In this document: positions 7,227 through 12,754 of the stretch, one piece after another | Position numbering within the stretch: position 1 is the first letter of the stretch | Layout of the letters: each line of letters begins with the position of its first letter | Assembly: GCA_028871595.1 (NCBI GenBank) | Contig: JAGWMT010000025.1 | Span: forward strand, 1 to 20,424 | Direction: 5' to 3' | Length of the DNA stretch: 20,424 nucleotides | From: Elusimicrobiota bacterium | Lineage (GTDB): Bacteria > Elusimicrobiota > Elusimicrobia > UBA1565 > UBA9628 | Program-made: the position numbers and the translations under genes | Notes under the pieces: generated by a model | Told to the model about the DNA's origin: nothing | The model's input: only the letters and a program-made list of their open reading frames with translations | Database searches by the model: none

Positions 7227-7448
7227 ATGGCCAAGGCGGTGAACAAACTGGCGGCCGAGATTCATGATCTGCCGGACGCGGAGAAATTGATCTTGGTGGA
7301 CGCGATCCTGACGGACTTGGACCAGCCGGACCCGGAGATCGACCGGGTCTGGGCGAAGGAGGCGCGCAAGCGCTGGGCGGCCTATAAAGCCGGCCGGGCC
7401 CCGACGCTCGCATATGAGGCCGCCATGGCCAAGCATCGCCGCCGGTGA
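7227..7448 (+). CDS. Putative addiction-module antitoxin (PF09720/TIGR02574-like)
   Basis: 73 residues from ATG 7227-7229, with a GGAG ribosome binding site 7-8 nt upstream (CGGAGGCTGAC). The sequence fits the small 'addiction module component' family: an N-terminal helix with L-P-D-A-E-K-L-I-L-V-D-A-I-L, then L-D-Q-P-D-P-E-I-D-R-V-W-A-K-E-A and a basic tail. Members neutralise ParE/RelE-type toxins. The stop codon overlaps the GTG of the toxin gene (GTGA, 7445-7448), the usual order and coupling for such pairs. The pair is the only plus-strand element between the two minus-strand fibre blocks and is probably an insertion. The partner toxin is frameshifted, so the antitoxin may stand alone functionally. 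Confidence 0.8.
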   Translation: MAKAVNKLAAEIHDLPDAEKLILVDAILTDLDQPDPEIDRVWAKEARKRWAAYKAGRAPTLAYEAAMAKHRRR

Positions 7449-7736
7449 AAGTTCGCCTTCTTGCCGTGGCCCGGCAGGAACTCGATGACGCGGTTGCCTG
7501 GTACGACGGACAGGGATCAGGGTTGGGGCGGGAGTTTCTCGTCGAAATCGACCGCTCAGTCCGGCGCGCCGCAGCTTTCCCAATTGTCGTGCCAGAAAAT
7601 CGAGCCGGGCATGCGTCGTTGCCTGTTGGCCCGTTTTCCGTACGGTTTGATCTTCGGCGTGGACGGGGAGACTCTCGTCGTCGTCGCCGTGGCGCACTTG
7701 CACCGTGAACCGCGCTATTGGCTCGGTCGCCTTTGA
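7445..7736 (+). pseudogene. ParE/RelE-type toxin gene, frameshifted by one base
   Basis: The GTG start at 7445-7447 overlaps the antitoxin stop. The first frame gives a typical ParE start (V-R-L-L-A-V-A-R-Q-E-L-D-D-A-V-A-W-Y, then G-L-G-R-E-F-L-V-E-I) up to A-A-A-F-P. The family C-terminus (I-E-P-G-M-R-R-C-L-L-A-R-F-P-Y-G-L-I-F, V-V-V-A-V-A-H, P-R-Y-W-L-G-R) continues in another frame to TGA 7734-7736. Removing one A from the run AAAA at 7596-7599 gives P-E-I-E-P-G-M-R-R and one continuous reading frame of 96 residues, normal for the family. As given, the first frame runs on to 7708 with an Arg-rich nonsense tail. The cause is either a real inactivating insertion or a homopolymer sequencing error. 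Confidence 0.8.
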
Positions 7737-7779
7737 TTTTCAAGACTCTCCTCCGATCCGGATTCCAGCGGCCCCGCGG

Positions 7780-7802
7780 GGCGCGGGCACGGCGCCCGCG
7801 CC
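7780..7802. terminator. GC-rich hairpin between convergent genes (possible terminator)
   Basis: Perfect 9-bp arms GGCGCGGGC (7780-7788) and GCCCGCGCC (7794-7802) with a 5-nt loop, 15 bp past the stop of the last operon gene and 44 bp past the toxin stop. No T-run follows on either strand, so intrinsic termination is uncertain; it may protect the operon's 3' end or simply mark the convergent boundary. Confidence 0.35.
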
Positions 7803-7816
7803 GCGCGGCAGACCGG

Positions 7817-8431
7817 TCACTTGATCCTGGCGATGGTGCCGGACGCCGACTGGAGCGTCGTCACGCCGCCCGACTTGACCACCGTCAGCCCCAGGATGTT
7901 GACGCTGCCGGTGGGCGCCAGCGTCATGCTTCCGGTGTTGGTGAACGTCGCGTTGCCCGTGCCGCCGACGTTGAGGAGGTCGGTGGTCGGCGCCGCCCCG
8001 ACGCCGACGTGGCCAGCGCCGTCGTCTTGGATGGTCGAGTCGCCCAAGGCGCCGGCGCCCGTCCAGCGCGGGATTTTGCCGGCAGTGCCGGAACCCGTCA
8101 CCCCGCCCGCCACGACCGTTCCCGTCGCCAACTGGACCCAGGCGTTGGTGTTCCACACCTTGTAGTAGGTCCCGTCGAAGTACAGTCCTCCGGGCGTGGT
8201 CAACTGCGTCGCCAAGGCGGGATCGCGGGGGGGCGTCGCCATCGTTCCGAAATAGCTGACGCTCGACAGGTTGACCTGGTTGTCCACCGTGAAGCTGGTC
8301 GCCACGATCTCGAACTCGGCGCCGACGCCGATCGCGGCCGAAGCGCTTCTCGCGCCGAGCCCCGCGAACGCCGCCGCCAGGAACGCCGGCCCCATAAGCC
8401 CCAACCACCTCGACTTGCTTGTTTTCTTCAT
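7817..8431 (-). CDS. Short secreted protein sharing the head domain of the giant fibre protein
   Basis: 204 residues from ATG 8429-8431, with GGGAGG 4 nt upstream. Signal peptide residues 1-32 (K-K-T-S-K-S-R, hydrophobic core, S-A-S-A-A). Residues about 37-105 match the N-terminal domain of the 1798-residue protein: A-E-F-E-I, S-F-T-V-D-N-Q-V-N, S-S-V-S-Y-F-G, T-P-G-G-L-Y-F-D-G-T-Y-Y-K-V-W. It then has one degenerate repeat (G-H-V-G-V-G) and a short beta-rich end (L-T-V-V-K-S-G-G-V-T-T-L-Q-S-A-S-G). It lacks the repeat stalk and the peptidase-G2-like tail. It is the last gene of the operon, 8 nt after the upstream stop. Likely a minor fibre subunit or cap, inferred only from the shared head; no enzymatic motif is seen. 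Confidence 0.85.
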   Translation of the reverse strand: MKKTSKSRWLGLMGPAFLAAAFAGLGARSASAAIGVGAEFEIVATSFTVDNQVNLSSVSYFGTMATPPRDPALATQLTTPGGLYFDGTYYKVWNTNAWVQLATGTVVAGGVTGSGTAGKIPRWTGAGALGDSTIQDDGAGHVGVGAAPTTDLLNVGGTGNATFTNTGSMTLAPTGSVNILGLTVVKSGGVTTLQSASGTIARIK

Positions 8432-8439
8432 ACGCCTCC

Positions 8440-9480
8440 CTACGGCTTTATGTTCACCAAAATCTTCCCGTTGCCCTTGATCTGGATCATGCCCCCGGAG
8501 ACGTCGAATCCGAGGGCCGCCCCCGAAGGACCGACGATCTCCAGAGCGCTCTGCGGCGCGGCGGTCCCCAGGCCCAGGCGGCCGTTGACGGAGTCGTAGT
8601 ACAGCTGCGCCGCGCCGCCCGAGACCCCGCCGTTGTTGAACTGAACCTGCCCGGAAGCGCCCCCGGGCGCGGCGGTGATCCCCGTGATCCCGGCGCCGCT
8701 GCCGTAGAAGCTTCCGGAGAAGAAGTTCGCGTAGACCCCGCCCGCGCCGCCCACGCTGACGCCCGAGGACGTCCTCAGGCTGAACTGGGTGGGGCCCGAA
8801 GCCGTGAAGGTCCCCGAAGAGGCCGTCAGGATGCCCGTCACGGCGAGGTCGCTCGAAACGGCGACGAGGTTCTGGAACGAATTCTGGCCGGACCAGGCGT
8901 TGGTCGAGGCGAGCAGGCTCGCGCCCCCCGCCGCGTCGACGTAGGCCTTGGTCGCCGCGTGCCCGGGCGCCGTGGGCGCGGGCACGAACACCGCGCCGGT
9001 GAAGGTCTTGGCGCCGGCGATGTTCTGCGCCGCCGCGTCGGTCGAGACGAAGGCCGCGAAGGAACGGCCGGCCAGGAGTTGCGTCTCATGGGCGTAGGGC
9101 GCCGCGAGGAGCTGCTCGCGCGGAAGCATGACGCTGCCGTCGACCGCGACTTGGAGGTAGGTCGTCGAGCCCGAGAACACCGCCGACGTCAGAGGCGCGA
9201 AACTGCCGAGCTGGACGGCGAAGACGCCGTTGGCCACCGGCACCGCGGGCTGGCTCTCGGTCCACAGCAGGCTGCCGCCGGTCGGGGCGTCGTAGATGCC
9301 GAACGCGAAGGAGTGAAGACCGGTCAGGGGGTTGTTGCTCGAATCGGTGAGCCGGCCCTGGAAATGGATCTGCGTCGGCACGTTCTGGGCCCGCGCCGGC
9401 GCGGCCGCCGCCGCCGCGAGCGCGCCGGCGCAGACGAGCGCGGCGAGGAACCGTCTCCCCATCGAGCGATGCCGTTTCAT
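8440..9480 (-). CDS. Secreted tail-fibre-like surface protein
   Basis: 346 residues from ATG 9478-9480, which overlaps the kinase stop (ATGA); GGAGG lies 4 nt upstream inside the kinase gene. Signal peptide residues 1-27 (A-P-A-R-A). Residues about 28-140 form the widespread domain starting I-H-F-Q-G-R-L-T-D-S-S-N-N-P-L-T-G, with F-G-I-Y-D-A-P-T-G-G and A-P-Y-A-H, common at the N-terminus of secreted fibre and adhesin proteins. The rest is repetitive Ser/Gly/Thr-rich beta sequence with one G-R-L-G-L-G-T-A-A-P motif and an end rich in G and K (I-Q-I-K-G-N-G-K-I-L-V). A continuous frame extends further upstream across the kinase gene, but its sequence there is Arg/Gly-rich non-protein-like antisense of frame and is rejected as start. 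Likely exported to the surface with the products of its operon. Confidence 0.85.
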   Translation of the reverse strand: MKRHRSMGRRFLAALVCAGALAAAAAAPARAQNVPTQIHFQGRLTDSSNNPLTGLHSFAFGIYDAPTGGSLLWTESQPAVPVANGVFAVQLGSFAPLTSAVFSGSTTYLQVAVDGSVMLPREQLLAAPYAHETQLLAGRSFAAFVSTDAAAQNIAGAKTFTGAVFVPAPTAPGHAATKAYVDAAGGASLLASTNAWSGQNSFQNLVAVSSDLAVTGILTASSGTFTASGPTQFSLRTSSGVSVGGAGGVYANFFSGSFYGSGAGITGITAAPGGASGQVQFNNGGVSGGAAQLYYDSVNGRLGLGTAAPQSALEIVGPSGAALGFDVSGGMIQIKGNGKILVNIKP

Positions 9481-10805
9481 GAGGCCTCCGCCCTCGGCGC
9501 CGTCTTCGGGAAAGCGGCGGTGAAGACGGCGCCCCGTCCGGGCTCGCTTCGAACCGTGATCTTTCCGCCCAGGGATCCAGCCGCCTTCTGCGCGATGTGG
9601 AGGCCCAGGCCCGAGCCGGGAATGCGCTCGCGGCCGGCCCCCGTCTCGCCGCGGTAGAACTTCGTGAACAGGTGCGGGACGTCCTCGGGCTTGACGCCGC
9701 GGCCCGTGTCCGAGACCCAGAAGCGGACTTCCTTGTCGTCCGACTCCAGGCCGACGCGGACGCGGCCGCCGTCCGGCGTGTACTTGAGCGCGTTGGAGAT
9801 CAGGTTGACGACGATCTGGCGCAGCGGCTCGTCGTCGGCGTTCAGGAATTTCGCGACGGAGGCCGGCGGCAATTCCAGCTCGATGCTCCGGGCGCGCGCG
9901 GCCGGGGCGAAAAGCTGGCCGGCCTCGCGCAGCACGTCGTCGATCCAGACCATGTCCCTGCGCCCGGCGGTGTAGGCCCGGCCGTGGCGGAACAGCCCGA
10001 TCGCGTTCTGGAGGGAATGCTCCATGCGCAGGACGGCGGCGGACATCGTCTGGAGGATCTCGGCGCGCTCTGGGCCGTCCGGGGACAGCGTCCCGTCCTG
10101 CCAGAGCGCGAGGTAGCCCTTCAGCCCGGTGAGCGGCGTGTTGAGCTCGTGGGTCAGCGTGTGCAGCAAATCCTCGCGGAACTGCAGGTGCTCTTTCAGA
10201 TGGAAGATCATCGCGTTGAAGCTTTCGGTCAGCGCGCCGACCTCGCCGCCGCCCGCCGCCGGCACGGCCGCGTCGAGGTTGCCCTTGCGGACGGCGTCGG
10301 CCGCGGCGGCCAAGGCCGCCAGGGGGGCGGTCAGCCTTCGAGCGAGAAAGAAGGCGGCGATCCAGCCCAGAACCATGAACAGCGCCGCGATCAGCGCGGT
10401 CCGGCGCGCCAGCGGCCCCAGGGCGCGCGAGATCTCGTCGTGGAGGATGCGCCGGTCGAAGCCCAACTCCGCGTCGAGCGAACGTCCCGGCCCCGCCTTC
10501 CCCGTCCAGGACAGCAGGCCGGGCTTCCGGGCGCCGAGCGTCGTGGTATGGCCGTCGAGCGTCACGGCGGCGTAGGCGAGCTCGGGATGCTCTTTCTGCA
10601 TGTAGAGCAGGTAGCTCAAGACCAGGAGCGGGTCGCGGTTGTCGATCGCCTCCCGCGCCAGGCGCTCGACGCCGTCGGTCAACGCCTGGACGCGCTGCGC
10701 CTCCAGCGCGGAGCGCTGCGCGGACGAGACGGCGAGCGCCACCGCCAGCACCACGGCGCCGATCAGCGCCGCCGTCGTCAGCGAGAGCTTGGTCCGGATC
10801 GTCAC
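9477..10805 (-). CDS. Membrane sensor histidine kinase, no cognate response regulator in window
   Basis: 442 residues from GTG 10803-10805, overlapping the upstream stop by 4 nt. Order: transmembrane helix 1 (about 9-28), extracytoplasmic sensor region 29-134 without a recognised fold, helix 2 (135-156), HAMP linker (157-207), dimerisation/phosphoacceptor domain with L-T-H219-E-L-N-T-P-L, and an ATPase domain with N-box N-L-I-S-N-A-L-K-Y (from 334), G1 box D-T-G-R-G-V (366-371) and G2 box G-S-G-L-G-L-H-I-A-Q (397-406). All catalytic motifs look intact, so it should autophosphorylate His219. It lies between genes for an outer-membrane barrel and a surface fibre protein and is coupled to both by 4-nt overlaps, so it probably senses or responds to the state of this surface machinery. 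Its response regulator must be elsewhere. Confidence 0.95.
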   Translation of the reverse strand: MTIRTKLSLTTAALIGAVVLAVALAVSSAQRSALEAQRVQALTDGVERLAREAIDNRDPLLVLSYLLYMQKEHPELAYAAVTLDGHTTTLGARKPGLLSWTGKAGPGRSLDAELGFDRRILHDEISRALGPLARRTALIAALFMVLGWIAAFFLARRLTAPLAALAAAADAVRKGNLDAAVPAAGGGEVGALTESFNAMIFHLKEHLQFREDLLHTLTHELNTPLTGLKGYLALWQDGTLSPDGPERAEILQTMSAAVLRMEHSLQNAIGLFRHGRAYTAGRRDMVWIDDVLREAGQLFAPAARARSIELELPPASVAKFLNADDEPLRQIVVNLISNALKYTPDGGRVRVGLESDDKEVRFWVSDTGRGVKPEDVPHLFTKFYRGETGAGRERIPGSGLGLHIAQKAAGSLGGKITVRSEPGRGAVFTAAFPKTAPRAEAS

Positions 10806-12754
10806 GGCTCACCCTCCTTGACGATCCGCCGCAGGGCCTTCCGGGCCTCGACGTTGTCCGGATCGGCCTCCAGTATCTTCTCGAGCAGATTCTTGGCCGC
10901 CGCGAACTCGCGGCGCGCGTAATGATCGACGGCCTGGTTGAAGAGGTCCCGGATTTCCCTGGGCGTGAGGACCGGGCGCGCCGGCAGCGGCGGCGCCTTC
11001 GCGCGGACGCCCGGGCGCCGCGTTCTCATGCGGGAGATCCTGCGCAGCGTGTCCTTGATCGCGACCCGAACGGCCGGGCTCTCCTCGAGCTCGTAGGCGC
11101 GGTCCCAGGCCTGGGCCGAGCTGTCGAAGTCCTGGAGCGCGAAATAGGCCGTGCCGAGGTTCTCCCACGCGGCGGCGTTGTCCGGCTCGACGCGCAGGAC
11201 CTCACGGCTCAGGCTCACGGCCTCGTCGTAGCGGCCGTCCTCAAGAGCGGCTCCGGCCTGAGTGAGCGAGACGGCGGCCTGGTGGTCCGGTGCCTTGGCG
11301 CCGGAAAACAACGAGCGCGAAACACCCGTGGCGGCTTCGAGCAAAGAGAGAAACCGCTCGATGTCCTTGCGCTCGGGGGCGATCCGCAGGGCCTGGGAGA
11401 CTTTTTGGACGGCCGCGACGTAATCGCCCGAGAGGTAGTTCAATATCCCGAGATGCAGCGAAGCCTGCGCGGGGTCGCTTTGGTAGTCCGGCAGTTCGCG
11501 GATCTGGCCCGCGACGAAGCTCAAGCGCCCGTAGCGGTCGACGAGCGTCCTGTCGGCCGGCGCCAGCGTCAAGGCGAGAGCGAAGCGGCCCTGCGCCTCG
11601 CCGTAGCGCGCGCGGGCCTCGAGCGCGCGCGCCTGGCCCAGGGCCTCGTCGAAGGCGAGGCGCGAGGCGCCCGAGGCCCGGTCGTCGCGGCCGGGCAAAA
11701 CGACGCGCTCGCCCGCCTTGACCTGCTTCATCGCTTCGAGGACCATCTCCAGGGACTCCTCGTCCTCGGTGGCGCGGCCGAAGCGGAAGGTCAGCGCCAC
11801 GCGGTGGCTGGAGACCGCCGCGGCGACGCCGCCGACGGGGAAAGTGATCGCGTAATCGACGCTCATGCGGCGATTGCGGTACGACAGGCCCGCGCTGAGC
11901 TGCTTGAACGAACGCGTCCCGACGCTCAAGCCCCCGCGCAGGCCGAAGTCGCCGAGGAACAGCTTCGGAAGCCAGCGTTCGGCCGCCGCCGTGAACGTCT
12001 GGTCGGGCTCACCGGACGGCGAGCGTTGCGCGTCGTATTCGGCGACGAGGTTCGAGATCAGGCTGCGGTAGTCGAGTCCCAGCTTGACGGCGGGCGGCAG
12101 GCGGTCGGAGGCGCCGCCGGCGAAGGCGACGTTGGGCGAGTTCACGTGCATCACGTCGAGGCCCGCCGAGTAGTTCTTGCCGAGACGGTAGAGCAGGCCG
12201 GCGTCGGAGTCGAACGCGGACTGGCTGCGAGATCCGCTTAAGACCGGATCGCGCTGTCCGCCGCCGACGAGGCCGCCGGCCGGCACGGCGCTGCCGGCCT
12301 CGGGGAAGGAGCCGAAGGCGCTGCGCAGGTACTTGAGGTTCGCGCCGGCGTAGAGCTCGCCGCCCTCGCCCAATTCAAACCAGCGGCGGCCGTAGCCGAG
12401 GTACAACGAGTCTTCGCGGTAGAGGCTGTTGAGCGTAAACGCGTTCCACGCGGTCGCGAGCGTCCCGTTTCTGCCTTCGGCCAGCGGCTGGGCGTAGCCG
12501 ATGAACGACGTGCCGAGGCTCGAGGCGTCTTGAAGTCCGGGGTAAAGGACGGCGTACGCGGTGCCGAGCTGAGGCCGCTCCAGGAGGCCGAGGCCCGCGG
12601 GATTGTAGTAGATCGTATAGACGTCGTCGGCGACCGGCGCGAACGCGCCGCCCATGCCGGGCGCGCGCGCGCCCGCGCCGAGGTCCTCGAACGCTCCCAG
12701 CGCCGGCCCCGCCGAGACCGCGATCAGCGCCGCCGCCCGGAGCAGTCGCCTCAT
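10802..12754 (-). CDS. PorV/PorQ-like outer-membrane barrel fused to TPR repeats
   Basis: 650 residues from ATG 12752-12754, overlapping the upstream stop (ATGA). Signal peptide 1-20 (P-A-L-G-A). Residues 22-60 carry the signature of the PorV/PorQ/UPF0164 family: G-A-G-A-R-A-P-G-M-G-G-A-F-A-P-V-A-D-D and Y-Y-N-P-A-G-L. The beta-rich barrel runs to about 327, ending S-S-H-R-V-A-L-T-F-R-F-G. From about 365 to 650 there are helical TPR-type repeats (for example 431-460, 494-526, 528-560, 602-634 with P-D-N near repeat ends), separated by a basic Pro-rich linker (577-597). PorV shuttles substrates of the type IX secretion system at the outer membrane; whether this protein does so is inference. 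The operon position right after a protein with a gliding-motility-type C-terminus supports an export role. Plain PorV proteins lack the long TPR part. Confidence 0.85.
   Translation of the reverse strand: MRRLLRAAALIAVSAGPALGAFEDLGAGARAPGMGGAFAPVADDVYTIYYNPAGLGLLERPQLGTAYAVLYPGLQDASSLGTSFIGYAQPLAEGRNGTLATAWNAFTLNSLYREDSLYLGYGRRWFELGEGGELYAGANLKYLRSAFGSFPEAGSAVPAGGLVGGGQRDPVLSGSRSQSAFDSDAGLLYRLGKNYSAGLDVMHVNSPNVAFAGGASDRLPPAVKLGLDYRSLISNLVAEYDAQRSPSGEPDQTFTAAAERWLPKLFLGDFGLRGGLSVGTRSFKQLSAGLSYRNRRMSVDYAITFPVGGVAAAVSSHRVALTFRFGRATEDEESLEMVLEAMKQVKAGERVVLPGRDDRASGASRLAFDEALGQARALEARARYGEAQGRFALALTLAPADRTLVDRYGRLSFVAGQIRELPDYQSDPAQASLHLGILNYLSGDYVAAVQKVSQALRIAPERKDIERFLSLLEAATGVSRSLFSGAKAPDHQAAVSLTQAGAALEDGRYDEAVSLSREVLRVEPDNAAAWENLGTAYFALQDFDSSAQAWDRAYELEESPAVRVAIKDTLRRISRMRTRRPGVRAKAPPLPARPVLTPREIRDLFNQAVDHYARREFAAAKNLLEKILEADPDNVEARKALRRIVKEGEP

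Noticed and set aside
7088..7246. 53-residue upstream extension of the giant fibre protein
   Set aside because: It would bury the signal peptide; ATG 7087 has a GGAGG site and starts the secretion signal.
9481..10812. Long minus-strand frame continuing the fibre gene 8440-9480 upstream through the kinase gene
   Set aside because: The translation there is Arg/Gly/Ala-rich shadow sequence, while the other frame gives a complete histidine kinase; the signal peptide and GGAGG fix the fibre start at 9480.
9597..12241. Two plus-strand open frames of about 440 codons each
   Set aside because: Both are antisense to clearly identified kinase and PorV-TPR genes and contain only compositionally biased Arg/Gly/Ala sequence.
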